A DNA stretch of 64,000 nt from Streptomyces venezuelae (lineage in GTDB: Bacteria; Actinomycetota; Actinomycetes; Streptomycetales; Streptomycetaceae). The translations under genes and the position numbers were made by a program. The stretch spans positions 4,836,001-4,900,000 of the forward strand of contig NZ_CP029191.1 of the NCBI RefSeq assembly GCF_008642335.1. Direction: 5' to 3'. The notes beneath the pieces were generated by a model, which saw only the letters and a program-made list of their open reading frames with translations, was not told where the DNA came from and ran no database searches. Shown piece after piece: positions 36,078 to 47,541 of this stretch. Numbering within the stretch: position 1 is the first letter of the stretch; every line of letters begins with the position of its first letter.

Positions 36078-37318
36078 GCGGGTCCGGGTGCCGGGTGGCC
36101 GATCAGCATCGTCGGGGCGCCCGCCACCCGGGTGAGGAAGACGGTCGCCGCGTTCCTGCCCTGCGGCTTCACCTTGCGCCGCAGCTCCTCGGGCTCGACG
36201 GCGGAGCCGCGCTTCTTCACGGTGAGGATGCCGACCCCGCGCTCGCGCAGCAGGGCCTTCAGCTTCTTCACGTTGAACGGGATGCGGTCGGTGATCTCGT
36301 ACGCCGTCGCGTACGGGGTGGCGTGCAGGGCGTCGGAGGTGACGTACGCGATGGTCTCGTCGACGAGTCCGCCGTCGACCCGGGCGGCGACCTCGGCGAC
36401 CAGGTGGGCGCGGATGACGGCGCCGTCGGGCTCGTACAGGTAGCGCCCGACGGGGCGTACCTCCGGGTCGGGCAGCATCGTGGCGAGCGGGCTCCACAGG
36501 GAGGCGCCGCCGGGCAGCAGCGTGGCGCGGTGCGAGGCGGGCGTGTCCGTGCCGAACCAGAGCACGGCCTCCTTCACGTCGCCGCCGTCCGAGATCCACT
36601 CGGCCGCGGCCTCGGCGGGGATCGCCTCGTGCGGGATGCCGGGGGCGATCTTCAGGGCCGCGAGGGGGGCCGCGAGCGCCGCCCCGATCGCCCAGGACAG
36701 GGGCGGGGAGTACGCCTCGGGGTCGAAGATCCGGCCGCGGCCGCCGCGCCGCGCGGGGTCCACGAAGACGGCGTCGTACGCGGACGTGTCCACGTCGGTG
36801 ACGTCCGCCTCGCGCACCTCGATCAGGTCGGCGAGCCCAAGGGCCTCGGCGTTGGCACGGGCCACCGCGCAGGTCAGCGGGTCGCAGTCGACGGCGAGCA
36901 CGGAGATCCCGGCGCGCGCGAGGGCGATCGCGTCGCCGCCGATGCCGCAGCACAGGTCGGCGAGTGACCGTACGCCCAGGGTCTTGAAGCTCTCCGCGCG
37001 GTGCGCGGCGACGGACGCGCGCGTGGACTGCTCGACGCCGTTCGGCGTGAAGAACATGCGGGCCGCGTCCTCGGCGCCGAACTTCGCCGCGGCCCGGGTG
37101 CGCAGCCGGGCCTGGGCGAGCGCCGCGGAGACCAGGGGCGCCGGGTGGGTGCGGCGCAGCCGGGTGGCGGCCGCGAGCTCCTCGGCCGGTGCGACGTCCC
37201 GGACCTCGTCGAGCAGGGCCCGGCCCTCGTCGGTACGGAGGGCGGCGAAGGCGGCGAGGGGGTCGCCGAGGTCGGTCTGGTGGGCGCTCGGCGTGTTCGG
37301 GTCGTTCACCCGCCCCAT
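36074..37318 (-). CDS. THUMP-like class I SAM-dependent methyltransferase
   Basis: 414 residues from the ATG at 37318 (MGRVNDPNTP). The SAM motif is LADLCCGIGGDAIALARAGI. An acidic loop VLAVDCDPLTCAVARANAE and the catalytic-type motif FVDPARRGGRGRIFDPE follow. A C-terminal THUMP-like part ends in VKKRGSAVEPEELRRKVK. This family is widespread in actinobacteria; RNA methylation is suspected but not proven. Convergent to the sigma factor gene and divergent from the deacetylase gene. Confidence 0.85.
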   Translation of the reverse strand: MGRVNDPNTPSAHQTDLGDPLAAFAALRTDEGRALLDEVRDVAPAEELAAATRLRRTHPAPLVSAALAQARLRTRAAAKFGAEDAARMFFTPNGVEQSTRASVAAHRAESFKTLGVRSLADLCCGIGGDAIALARAGISVLAVDCDPLTCAVARANAEALGLADLIEVREADVTDVDTSAYDAVFVDPARRGGRGRIFDPEAYSPPLSWAIGAALAAPLAALKIAPGIPHEAIPAEAAAEWISDGGDVKEAVLWFGTDTPASHRATLLPGGASLWSPLATMLPDPEVRPVGRYLYEPDGAVIRAHLVAEVAARVDGGLVDETIAYVTSDALHATPYATAYEITDRIPFNVKKLKALLRERGVGILTVKKRGSAVEPEELRRKVKPQGRNAATVFLTRVAGAPTMLIGHPAPGPA

Positions 37319-37400
37319 TGTGGGCCAGTCGGTGGATGGTGCGCGTCCGGCGGCGGTGTCGGGCCGTCGGCACGGCCGTGAGCTGCGAGGATCCGGCGCC

Positions 37401-38321
37401 ATGCAACTAGTACGACAAAAGGAAGAATGCGCCAGAAGGCGGAAGAATCAGGCACGCGCCCTGATCGCCGTCCTCTCCGTCGCGGCGGTCGCGTCCGGCT
37501 GCGCCTCCGGGGGCGGCTCCGCGAAGCCCGCCCACGGCCAGGAGCCGCTCAACGCCCCACCCGCCCGCGCCCTCGACTCCTACGCCCAGAAGCTCGCCGC
37601 CACCCAGGTCGCCCGCACCATGGCCGCCAAGCGCTGGGGCCTGGCCAAGACCCCGCTCGCCGCACCCCCGCCGCCTGCGGTCAAGCCCCGCATCACCACC
37701 CGCAAGGGGTTCGAGGTCAAGGGCCAGGCGAGCCTGCCGCCGGTCTTCACGACCATCCCCACCAAGGAGAAGGTCGTCTTCCTGACCATGGACGACGGCG
37801 CCGAGAAGGACCCGGCGCTGCTGAGGATGATGAGCGAACTGCGGCTCCCGTACACCGCGTTCCTCAGCGACTACCTGGTCAAGGAGGACTACACCTACTT
37901 CAAGAAGATGCAGGACCGCGGCGTCACCCTGAACAACCACACGCTCAACCACCGCTACCTGCCCGGACTCTCGTACGAGGGCCAGCGCCGCGAGATCTGC
38001 GGCATGCAGGACGTCATCAAGAAGCACTACGGCAAGCGCCCCGAGCTCTTCCGCCCGCCGTACGGCAACTACAACCGCGACACGCTGCGCGCCGCCAAGT
38101 CCTGCGGCGTCAAGGCGGTGCCCCTGTGGGCGTCCGAGGCCTTCGCCGACCACATGGAGTGGCGCGAGTGGGACCGCGACCTGCACCCCGGCGACATCAT
38201 CCTCACGCACTTCCGGGGGCGTGAGGACTGGAAGGGCACCATGCCCGACATGATCCGCAGGGTCATGAAGACGGTCACCGACAAGGGGTACGCGGTCGCC
38301 AGGCTGGAGGACTACCTGTGA
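37401..38321 (+). CDS. Polysaccharide deacetylase lipoprotein
   Basis: 306 residues. Basic N-terminus, hydrophobic stretch and lipobox VASGC mark it as a lipoprotein. The NodB domain has motif 1 TMDDG (metal Asp), motif 2 NNHTLNH (H-x3-H metal site) and motif 3 RPPYGNYN. It should remove acetyl groups from a cell-surface polymer such as peptidoglycan GlcNAc, outside the membrane. Motif 1 has Met in place of the common Phe. The GTG of the next gene overlaps its stop. Confidence 0.92.
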   Translation: MQLVRQKEECARRRKNQARALIAVLSVAAVASGCASGGGSAKPAHGQEPLNAPPARALDSYAQKLAATQVARTMAAKRWGLAKTPLAAPPPPAVKPRITTRKGFEVKGQASLPPVFTTIPTKEKVVFLTMDDGAEKDPALLRMMSELRLPYTAFLSDYLVKEDYTYFKKMQDRGVTLNNHTLNHRYLPGLSYEGQRREICGMQDVIKKHYGKRPELFRPPYGNYNRDTLRAAKSCGVKAVPLWASEAFADHMEWREWDRDLHPGDIILTHFRGREDWKGTMPDMIRRVMKTVTDKGYAVARLEDYL

Positions 38322-38602
38322 CCCCGCGGGCGCGAGCGCGCCGCCGCCTCCTCGCCGGGGCCCTGCTGTGCGGAGTGCTCGCGCCCGCGCTGCTCTCGGG
38401 GTGCGCGGAGTCGGTCGACCCGATCGAGAGGCTGGGCAGGAAGGCGGCGCAGAAGGTGCCGCGCGTACCGGACCGCGGCAGGGCGGGGCCGGTCGCCTGC
38501 GCCGGGGAACGAGATCCGCGGCCTCCTTGGCTCGCGCGGGCGGAACTGGCCGTGCCCGCCGTGCGTTGCCCCGAAGGGGTGCTCCGCACCCCTTCCGACT
38601 GA
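38318..38602 (+). CDS. Small lipoprotein, possibly a truncated deacetylase paralogue
   Basis: 94 residues, GTG start overlapping the upstream stop (GTGA). A signal peptide with lipobox LLSGC (C29) is clear, then ESVDPIERLGRKAAQKVPRV. From about residue 53 the sequence is Pro/Arg-rich with no domain. The N-terminal design copies that of the deacetylase lipoprotein before it, so it could be the remnant of a second deacetylase that lost its catalytic part; this is inference. It ends 16 bases before the first CIRCE operator. Confidence 0.5.
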   Translation: MTPRARARRRLLAGALLCGVLAPALLSGCAESVDPIERLGRKAAQKVPRVPDRGRAGPVACAGERDPRPPWLARAELAVPAVRCPEGVLRTPSD

Positions 38603-38618
38603 AGCCCGACGCAGCGGA

Positions 38619-38692
38619 TTGGCACTCCGCTTGACCGAGTGCTAATCCCCGTCCTAGTCTCGCTTCTGGCACTCCCCACTGGAGAGTGCCAA
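38619..38692 (+). promoter_or_regulatory. groES promoter with two CIRCE operators
   Basis: CIRCE 1 is TTGGCACTC-N9-GAGTGCTAA (38619-38645). CIRCE 2 is CTGGCACTC-N9-GAGTGCCAA (38666-38692). A promoter, TTGACC (38631-38636) and TAGTCT (38655-38660) with an 18-base spacer, runs between them. One operator therefore covers the -35 box and the other covers the start site. The HrcA repressor binds CIRCE and is released on heat shock. Confidence 0.93.
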
Positions 38693-38791
38693 CAGCGACG
38701 GGCAGGTCCGGCACCCGCGACGACGGATCCACCTGGTCGCCACACCTCAGACTCTTAACCCCGTGAGATCTCCGAAGGGGGAGACCGGATC

Positions 38792-39100
38792 GTGACGACC
38801 GCAAGCTCCAAGGTTGCCATCAAGCCGCTCGAGGACCGCATTGTGGTCCAGCCGCTCGACGCCGAGCAGACCACGGCCTCCGGCCTGGTCATTCCGGACA
38901 CCGCGAAGGAGAAGCCCCAGGAGGGCGCCGTCCTCGCCGTGGGCCCGGGCCGCTTCGAGAACGGCGAGCGCCTGCCGCTCGACGTCAAGGTCGGCGATGT
39001 CGTGCTGTACAGCAAGTACGGCGGCACCGAGGTGAAGTACAACGGCGACGAGTACCTCGTCCTCTCGGCTCGCGACGTCCTCGCGATCGTCGAGAAGTAA
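38792..39100 (+). CDS. groES: Co-chaperonin GroES
   Basis: 10-kDa chaperonin (102 residues). [22 protein letters not shown], the mobile loop region [18 protein letters not shown] and the end [16 protein letters not shown] are typical. The start is GTG at 38792 after GGGGGAGACCGGATC. It forms the lid for GroEL rings. The gene is under HrcA/CIRCE control and is followed by groEL1 after 135 bases. Confidence 0.97.
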   Translation: MTTASSKVAIKPLEDRIVVQPLDAEQTTASGLVIPDTAKEKPQEGAVLAVGPGRFENGERLPLDVKVGDVVLYSKYGGTEVKYNGDEYLVLSARDVLAIVEK

Positions 39101-39226
39101 GCCACCGCTTCACCCGCATCACCTGCTTCACCAGCAGATTTGCTTTTGAGCTGCGCCCCTGGTCACCCCGCTGATTGCCGGGCGGCGAGGGGCGCAGTTC
39201 GTTCACCGAGTTTTCGAGAGGGCTGA

Positions 39227-40864
<1,638 letters not shown>

Positions 40865-40876
40865 CCTGAATAGCCC

Positions 40877-40916
40877 GAGGCCCGGCTCCCTGTTGAGGGA
40901 GCCGGGCCTCAGGTTT
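40877..40916 (+). terminator. Terminator after groEL1
   Basis: A perfect 15-bp stem, GAGGCCCGGCTCCCT (40877-40891) and AGGGAGCCGGGCCTC (40896-40910), with loop GTTG and then AGGTTTTTT. This is one of few textbook Rho-independent terminators with a T run in the window. Confidence 0.95.
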
Positions 40917-40976
40917 TTTCGGGACTGCGTCTGCCGGGTCGCTCGCTGTTGCCGACTGCGGGCCGTCTTGGGCCGA

Positions 40977-41047
40977 TCGCGCAGTTCCCCGCGCCCCTGA
41001 CCGCGACTTCGGCGAGCGCCCCTTTAGGGGCGCGGGGAACTGCGCGA
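40977..41047. repeat. Long inverted repeat, Streptomyces REP-like
   Basis: TCGCGCAGTTCCCCGCGCCCCT (two parts: TCGCGCAGTTCC, then CCGCGCCCCT; 40977-40998) has an exact inverse at 41026-41047, a 22-bp arm pair around a 27-base loop. The GCGCAGTTCCCCGCGCCCCT type of palindrome is scattered in many Streptomyces intergenic regions. It lies between the groEL1 terminator and the convergent SDR gene and could act as a two-way terminator or mRNA end stabiliser. Confidence 0.8.
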
Positions 41048-41108
41048 CCAGCCGAGAACAACCCGCACCCGGCGACGGGAAGCAACCCGGCAGACGGGAC
41101 CCGCAGGG

Positions 41109-41882
41109 TTACTGCGGGCCGTACTTGCGGCCCGTTCGGGACGTGACGCCGCCGAGGAGTGCGCGGGGCGTCACCTTCACCACGCCCATCAGGGCCTTGT
41201 AACGGGGGTCGGGGATCGACACCGTCTTGCCGCGGGAGAGGTCGCCCAAGGCCACTGTGACCAGCTTGTCCGCGTCGAGCCACATCCAGCTGGGGATGTT
41301 CGACGTGCCCATCCCGGCCCGCTCGTGGAACTCCGTCCGTACGAAGCCGGGGCAGAGCGCCATGAGCCGCACCCCGGACCCGGCGAGGTCCTTCGCCGCG
41401 CCCTGGGTGAACTGCACGATCCACGCCTTCGACGCGCCGTACGTCCCGCGCGGCACGAACGCCGCCACCGACGCGACGTTCACGACACCGCCCCGGCCAC
41501 GCTCGCGCATCGCCTCCGTCGCGGCCGACGTCAGCCGCAGCACCGCCTCGCAGTGCACCTTGAGCATGGTCAGCTCGTCGGCGAGCGAGACCTCCAGATA
41601 GCGGCCCTTGTTGCCGAACCCCGCGTTGTTGACCAGCAGGTCGACCGCGTTCCTGCGGTCGGCGAGCCGCTTCTCGACGGACTCGATGCCGCCGTCCGTC
41701 GCGAGGTCCGCGGTCAGCACCTCCGCCTCGATGCCGTGCCGGTCGTGCAGCTCGGTCGCCTGTTCCCGCAGCCGTGTGGTGTCGCGGGCCACCAGCACGA
41801 GATTGTGCCCGTCACCCGCGAGGCGTCGCGCGAAGGCCGCGCCGATGCCGGAGGTCGATCCTGTGATCAGAGCCGTAGTCAT
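41109..41882 (-). CDS. Short-chain dehydrogenase/reductase
   Basis: 257 residues, classical SDR. Cofactor motif TGSTSGIG near the N-terminus, NNAG (LLVNNAGFGNKGRY), serine in VASVAAFVPRG and the catalytic YGASK. The arginine-containing VARDTTRLREQA suggests NADP preference. The C-terminus PRALLGGVTSRTGRKYGPQ is like the group of short-chain oxidoreductases similar to YqjQ/DltE. The substrate is unknown. Confidence 0.88.
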   Translation of the reverse strand: MTTALITGSTSGIGAAFARRLAGDGHNLVLVARDTTRLREQATELHDRHGIEAEVLTADLATDGGIESVEKRLADRRNAVDLLVNNAGFGNKGRYLEVSLADELTMLKVHCEAVLRLTSAATEAMRERGRGGVVNVASVAAFVPRGTYGASKAWIVQFTQGAAKDLAGSGVRLMALCPGFVRTEFHERAGMGTSNIPSWMWLDADKLVTVALGDLSRGKTVSIPDPRYKALMGVVKVTPRALLGGVTSRTGRKYGPQ

Positions 41883-41900
41883 GGCGCAAGGCTAGTGAGA

Positions 41901-42584
41901 TCACGTGACCACCGCGTCGCCGCGCTGCTGCTCCACGTACTTGCGCGCGCGCTCGGCCGTCTCGGGGTGCAGCGCGTCGCCCGCCGCGAGCAGCTCGGGC
42001 AGCAGATCCTTCTCGCGCGTGACGGCACGGAACTCCAGGGCGACGGTGACGCCGTGCTCCGGCCGGTGCACGATCTCGATCGGGTCCCCGGCCCGGATCT
42101 CACCCGGCTCGACGACCCGCAGATACGCGCCGCAGGCCCCCTCGTCCGTGAACCGCTTCACCCAGCCCTTCTCGTCGAGATGGCCCTGGAACGTACGGCA
42201 GGGAATGCGCCCGCTCGTCACTTCGAGCAGCAGGTCCGCGCCTATCCGCCAGCGCTCGCCGATCAGCGCGCCGTTCACGTCGACGCCCGACGTCGTGAGG
42301 TTCTCGCCGAAGGTGCCGTCGGCCAGGGGGCGGCCGAGGGTGCGCTGCCACGCGTCCAGGTCCTCGCGGGCGTAGGCGTACACCGCCTGGTCGTCGCCGC
42401 CGTGGTGCCGCAGGTCGCCGATCTCGTCACCGGCGACCCCGCTGCCGCCGACACCCTTCGGACCCGGCGCGGCCACCCGCACCGGACCCGGCACGGGCCG
42501 CTTGTCGATGCCGGTGCTGCCGGTGGGCGAGGCCGTGTACGCGGCATCTTTGCGGCGGCCCACATTCACAGAGAGAAGCTTCAT
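41901..42584 (-). CDS. MOSC domain-containing protein
   Basis: 227 residues from the ATG at 42584 (MKLLSVNVGRRKDA). MOSC core: TFGENLTTSGVDVNGALIGE and the conserved cysteine in GRIPCRTFQGHLD, which in the family handles sulfur or molybdenum-cofactor ligands. YiiM-like layout, with a C-terminal alpha-helical tail (DLLPELLAAGDALHPETAERAR). It diverges from a LysR-type regulator that likely controls it. Confidence 0.88.
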   Translation of the reverse strand: MKLLSVNVGRRKDAAYTASPTGSTGIDKRPVPGPVRVAAPGPKGVGGSGVAGDEIGDLRHHGGDDQAVYAYAREDLDAWQRTLGRPLADGTFGENLTTSGVDVNGALIGERWRIGADLLLEVTSGRIPCRTFQGHLDEKGWVKRFTDEGACGAYLRVVEPGEIRAGDPIEIVHRPEHGVTVALEFRAVTREKDLLPELLAAGDALHPETAERARKYVEQQRGDAVVT

Positions 42585-42665
42585 GGCAGGCAGGCTAGGC
42601 CAGCCCGCCTCAAAGAAGCGACGCATTATTTCGCGATGAGTCCAAGTTTCGCTTATGCTCGAACC

Positions 42666-43562
42666 ATGATCGAGGCCCGTCATCTCCGTGTCCTGCGCGC
42701 CGTGGCCGCCACCGGCTCCTTCTCCGCCGCGGCCCGCGAGCTCGGCTGCACGCAGCCCGCCGTCAGCCAGCAGATGAAGGCCCTCGAATCCTCGGCGGGC
42801 ACGCCGCTCCTGATCCGCACCGGCCGCGAGATGCGTCTGACGCAGGCGGGCGAGGCCCTGGTCAGGCACGCCGCGGGCATCCTCGCCGGGCTCACCGCCG
42901 CGGAGGAGGAGGTCGCCGCCATCGCGGGCCTGCGTGCGGGCCGGGTCCGGCTCGTCTCCTTCCCCAGCGGCAGCTCCACCCTCGTCCCGTGCGCCCTCGC
43001 GGCGCTGCGCGCTGCCCACCCCGGCACCCGTGTCTCCCTCGTCGAGGCCGAGCCGCCGCGCTCGGTGGAGATGCTGCGCGAAGGGGACTGCGACGTCGCG
43101 CTCGCCTTCCGGTACGAGGGAGCGACGGCCGCCGAGGAGTGGAGCGACCTCGTCGTGCGCCCGCTGCTCGCCGACCGGCTCGTCGGCCTCGTGCCCGAGG
43201 GACACCGGCTCGCCGGGGCCGACGCGGTCACCATCGGCGAGTTCGCCGACGAGTCCTGGATCGCGGGCTGCCCCCGCTGCCGCAGGCAGCTGGTGGAGGT
43301 CTGCGAGAGCGCGGGCTTCGTGCCGCGGATCGACTTCGCGACCGACGACTACCCGGCGGTGATCGGCCTGGTCGGTGCCGGTCTGGGAGTGGCGGTGCTG
43401 CCCGAGCTCGCGATCGAGTCGGTGCGCCCGATGGGCGCCCGCACCGTGACGGTGGAGCCGGCCGTGCAGCGGGAGATCGTCGCGCTCACGCTGCCGGACC
43501 TGGCGCAGGTGCCGGCCGTCGCCGCCACGCTGGACCACCTCGCGCGGGCCGCCACCCGCTGA
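42666..43562 (+). CDS. LysR family transcriptional regulator
   Basis: 298 residues. The winged helix-turn-helix at the N-terminus (LRVLRAVAATGSFSAAAREL, then GCTQPAVSQQMKALE) is canonical. The C-terminal effector domain (about 90-295) is of the periplasmic-binding type. It has a pair of cysteines in AGCPRCRRQLVEVCE that might respond to thiol or metal state. The 81-base gap to the divergent MOSC gene holds TTTCGC repeats (in GCATTATTTCGCG and GTTTCGCTTATGC), a likely operator region. Confidence 0.92.
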   Translation: MIEARHLRVLRAVAATGSFSAAARELGCTQPAVSQQMKALESSAGTPLLIRTGREMRLTQAGEALVRHAAGILAGLTAAEEEVAAIAGLRAGRVRLVSFPSGSSTLVPCALAALRAAHPGTRVSLVEAEPPRSVEMLREGDCDVALAFRYEGATAAEEWSDLVVRPLLADRLVGLVPEGHRLAGADAVTIGEFADESWIAGCPRCRRQLVEVCESAGFVPRIDFATDDYPAVIGLVGAGLGVAVLPELAIESVRPMGARTVTVEPAVQREIVALTLPDLAQVPAVAATLDHLARAATR

Positions 43563-43585
43563 GCGGGGTCCGCCGACCGCTGATT

Positions 43586-43608
43586 CCCGCTGCGGCCGAG
43601 CGGGTTTT
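43586..43608 (+). terminator. Hairpin between LysR gene and whiD
   Basis: CCCGCT (43586-43591) and AGCGGG (43599-43604) with a seven-base loop, then TTTT. It lies between convergent genes, 23 bases after the lysR stop. Confidence 0.65.
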
Positions 43609-43623
43609 CGAAGAAACGTTCCT

Positions 43624-43953
43624 TCAGCTGTGCGACACGGCGCTGCCCGCCGAAGCGGCCGCCGTGACGAGCCGATTGCGCGCGCGGCCCATGAGCTCCT
43701 CGCGCTCGTCCTCGGTCAGACCGCCCCACACGCCGTACGGCTCGCGCACCGCGAGAGCGTGAGCGGCGCACTCCGCCCGCACCGGGCACCGCATGCAGAC
43801 CTCCTTGGCGGAGTTCTCACGTGCGCTGCGCGCCGCTCCCCGCTCGCCCTCCGGGTGGAAGAAGAGCGAGCTGTCGACCCCGCGGCAGGCCGCGAGGAGC
43901 TGCCAGTCCCAGAGATCTGCGTTCGGTCCGGGAAGGCGGGAGAAATCTGCCAT
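43624..43953 (-). CDS. whiD: WhiB-family iron-sulfur regulator WhiD
   Basis: 109 residues from ATG 43953 (MADFSRLPGPNADLWDWQLL). Four cysteines C23, C53, C56 and C62 hold a [4Fe-4S] cluster. The GVWGG turn (74-78) and basic tail follow. The sequence matches S. coelicolor WhiD as I recall it; WhiD is needed for late sporulation septation and spore maturation, and Mycobacterium WhiB3 is its relative. WhiB proteins bind domain 4 of the principal sigma factor. It diverges from bldM across a 389-base regulatory region. Confidence 0.95.
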   Translation of the reverse strand: MADFSRLPGPNADLWDWQLLAACRGVDSSLFFHPEGERGAARSARENSAKEVCMRCPVRAECAAHALAVREPYGVWGGLTEDEREELMGRARNRLVTAAASAGSAVSHS

Positions 43954-44342
43954 TGCTGGTCCCCTTGATGCCGTTCTGACGCGGATACGGTGCCCACGAC
44001 CGTACATCTACTGTCTAAGGAGATGAAAATATGACTCATTGCGAATCTAGCCATAGACACCAGGAAAAGGGAAGAAAAGGCGCTAAATGGGGCATAGCTT
44101 GTGATGAAACGTTGAGGGTCTCCCGCGTGCTCTCCGCTGTGTCGGCGCCCTCACGTAGAGTGCCGAAGGTGTCCGACTGCCCCGTAACTCTTTCGGGTGA
44201 CCGTCGTTGAGAGTGCGAGGCGGTTGAAAGAACAAGCGCTCGGGCAGGTGTCCGAGAGCGTCAACCGCACAGGTGACGAATAAGTACCAGCCTGGAGGCT
44301 CAAGGTGACGCGCAGCAGCTGTGAGAGCCGCGGAGGACAGTC
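43954..44342. promoter_or_regulatory. whiD-bldM divergent regulatory region
   Basis: This gene-free stretch of 389 bases separates two divergent developmental genes. The part nearest whiD (about 44000-44115) is markedly AT-rich for this genome (for example CTAAGGAGATGAAAATATGA and GGAAAAGGGAAGAAAAGG). The bldM side contains a clear sigma-BldN promoter (see separate entry). I see no convincing small ORF. The region probably holds several promoters and operators for development regulators. Confidence 0.7.
44183..44210 (+). promoter_or_regulatory. Sigma-BldN promoter of bldM
   Basis: CGTAAC (44183-44188), a 16-base spacer, and CGTTGA (44205-44210) match exactly the consensus reported for the developmental ECF sigma factor BldN. 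It lies about 130 bases before bldM, which is a known BldN target. Confidence 0.9.
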
Positions 44343-44954
44343 ATGACATCGGTCCTCGTCTGCGACGACTCCCCGCTTGCCCGAGAGGCGCTCCGCCGCG
44401 CGGTCGCGACCGTGCCCGGCGTCGAGCGCGTGACCACGGCGGCCAACGGCGAGGAAGTCCTCCGCCGCTGGGGCGCCGACCGCTCGGACCTGATTCTGAT
44501 GGACGTACGCATGCCCGGTCTCGGCGGCGTGGAGACCGTCCGCCGGCTGCTGTCCGCCGACCCCGGTGCGCGCATCATCATGCTCACCGTCGCCGAGGAC
44601 CTGGACGGGGTCGCACTCGCGGTCGCGGCCGGCGCCCGCGGCTATCTGCACAAGGACGCCTCGCGTGCCGAACTGCGCGCGACCGTCACCCAGGCGCTCG
44701 CCGACCCGACCTGGCGGCTCGCTCCGCGCAGACTGCGTTCGGCCGAGATGGGCGCCGCGCCCACCCTCACCGCGCGTGAGATCCAGGTCCTCGAAGGCAT
44801 GAGCCACGGCCGCTCGAACGCGGAGATCGGACGTGAGCTCTTCCTCTCCGAGGACACCGTGAAGACGCACGCCAGGCGGCTGTTCAAGAAGCTCGGCGCC
44901 TCGGACCGCGCGCACGCCGTGGCGCTCGGTTTCCGCTGGGGTCTGGTGCGCTGA
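44343..44954 (+). CDS. bldM: Atypical response regulator BldM
   Basis: 203 residues, NarL/FixJ type. The receiver domain (1-120) keeps the Asp pocket (DD at 8-9, D54 in LILMDVRMPG, K at YLHKDA). The LuxR-type helix-turn-helix (about 140-200) reads LTAREIQVLEGMSHGRSNAE. The sequence appears near identical to S. coelicolor BldM, an orphan regulator that works without phosphorylation, as a homodimer for early aerial growth genes or as a heterodimer with WhiI for late ones. RBS GGAGGACAGTC. Confidence 0.97.
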   Translation: MTSVLVCDDSPLAREALRRAVATVPGVERVTTAANGEEVLRRWGADRSDLILMDVRMPGLGGVETVRRLLSADPGARIIMLTVAEDLDGVALAVAAGARGYLHKDASRAELRATVTQALADPTWRLAPRRLRSAEMGAAPTLTAREIQVLEGMSHGRSNAEIGRELFLSEDTVKTHARRLFKKLGASDRAHAVALGFRWGLVR

Positions 44955-45109
44955 GTGTGCCGTCGCGGGGGCACGGCGGTCCCCGCCCGCCGTCCGGTGG
45001 GCGGGGCGACGTACGCCCGGCGACGCCTGTTTCGCCGCCGATGCCGCATCCTTGAGATGTGGAGTTCCTCGGGGACGAGTCGATCGAGCGGGAGGGGAGG
45101 GCGCAGGAG

Positions 45110-45775
45110 ATGAGTTCCGGCGCACCTGCTCATAACGCTTCAGTGCACAACTACGGACGCGGTGCCACGGATCAGCCGCCGCCAAGGCACCATGGACCGA
45201 TGCGCGATGACAAGACGACGGTGATCGGTGCCCTCGTTCTCCGCGCTGTGGAGGGTGACGAACAGGCCACGCACGACCTGCTGGCCCACGTACACCCCCT
45301 GGCGCTGCGCTACTGCCGTACCCGTCTGTCCCGGCTGCCCGGTGACGCACGGCACTTCGTGGAGGACCTGGCGCAGGAAGTCTGCGTCGCCGTCCTCCTC
45401 GCCCTGCCGCGCTACAAGGACACGGGCCGTCCCTTCGAGGCGTTCGTCTTCGCGATCGCGGCCCACAAGGTGGCCGACCTGCAGCGCGCCGCGATGCGGC
45501 ACCCCGGTTCCACCGCCGTGCCCTCCGACGAGATGCCCGAGCGGCCCGACGACTCGCTCGGCCCCGAGGAGCGCGCGCTGCTCAGCAGCGACGCCGAGTG
45601 GGCCAAGAAGCTCCTCGCCAACCTCCCGGACAACCAGCGCGAGCTGCTGCTCCTGCGGATCGCCGTCGGGCTCACGGCCGAGGAGACCGGACAGATGTTG
45701 GGGATGTCACCGGGGGCGGTGCGGGTCGCGCAGCACCGGGCGCTGAGCAGGCTGCGGGCGCTCGCGGAGCAGTGA
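45110..45775 (+). CDS. shbA: ECF sigma factor, ShbA/SigD-like
   Basis: 221 residues from ATG 45110; ATG 45200 ([14 protein letters not shown]) would give 191 residues and fits the conserved part better, so the start is unsure. Sigma-70 region 2 is [20 protein letters not shown] with WGxF-like [19 protein letters not shown]. Region 4 is [20 protein letters not shown], then [20 protein letters not shown]. Position between bldM and guaB and synteny with M. tuberculosis sigD point to ShbA, which was reported to drive hrdB (principal sigma) transcription in Streptomyces. The name rests on context. Confidence 0.8.
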   Translation: MSSGAPAHNASVHNYGRGATDQPPPRHHGPMRDDKTTVIGALVLRAVEGDEQATHDLLAHVHPLALRYCRTRLSRLPGDARHFVEDLAQEVCVAVLLALPRYKDTGRPFEAFVFAIAAHKVADLQRAAMRHPGSTAVPSDEMPERPDDSLGPEERALLSSDAEWAKKLLANLPDNQRELLLLRIAVGLTAEETGQMLGMSPGAVRVAQHRALSRLRALAEQ

Positions 45776-45800
45776 TTTCGGCACTTCACGGGCGCGGGTC

Positions 45801-45816
45801 GTACGTGTGAACGTAC
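45801..45816. promoter_or_regulatory. Short inverted repeat before guaB
   Basis: GTACGT-GTGA-ACGTAC (45801-45816) is a perfect 6-bp inverted repeat in the 136-base gap between the sigma gene and guaB. It might be an operator. TAGCAT near 45868 is a possible -10 for guaB, without a clear -35. Confidence 0.35.
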
Positions 45817-45869
45817 AAAGCTCGCGGATGATCTTGATCGTGGAATGAGACACCCCCGAAGGCCGTTAG

Positions 45870-47429
<1,560 letters not shown>

Positions 47430-47456
47430 TCTTCCGGCGCCACGCGCGCGTGGGAG

Positions 47457-47486
47457 GGGCGGTCCCGGGTCACCGGGACCGCCCCT
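47457..47486 (+). terminator. Terminator after guaB
   Basis: A perfect 13-bp stem, GGGGCGGTCCCGG (47457-47469) and CCGGGACCGCCCC (47474-47486), with loop GTCA and TTCC after it. Confidence 0.85.
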
Positions 47487-47541
47487 TCCGTGTGCGTCGG
47501 GGATACTGGACAGGCAGACCAAGAGGGAAAGGCCCCACAAC

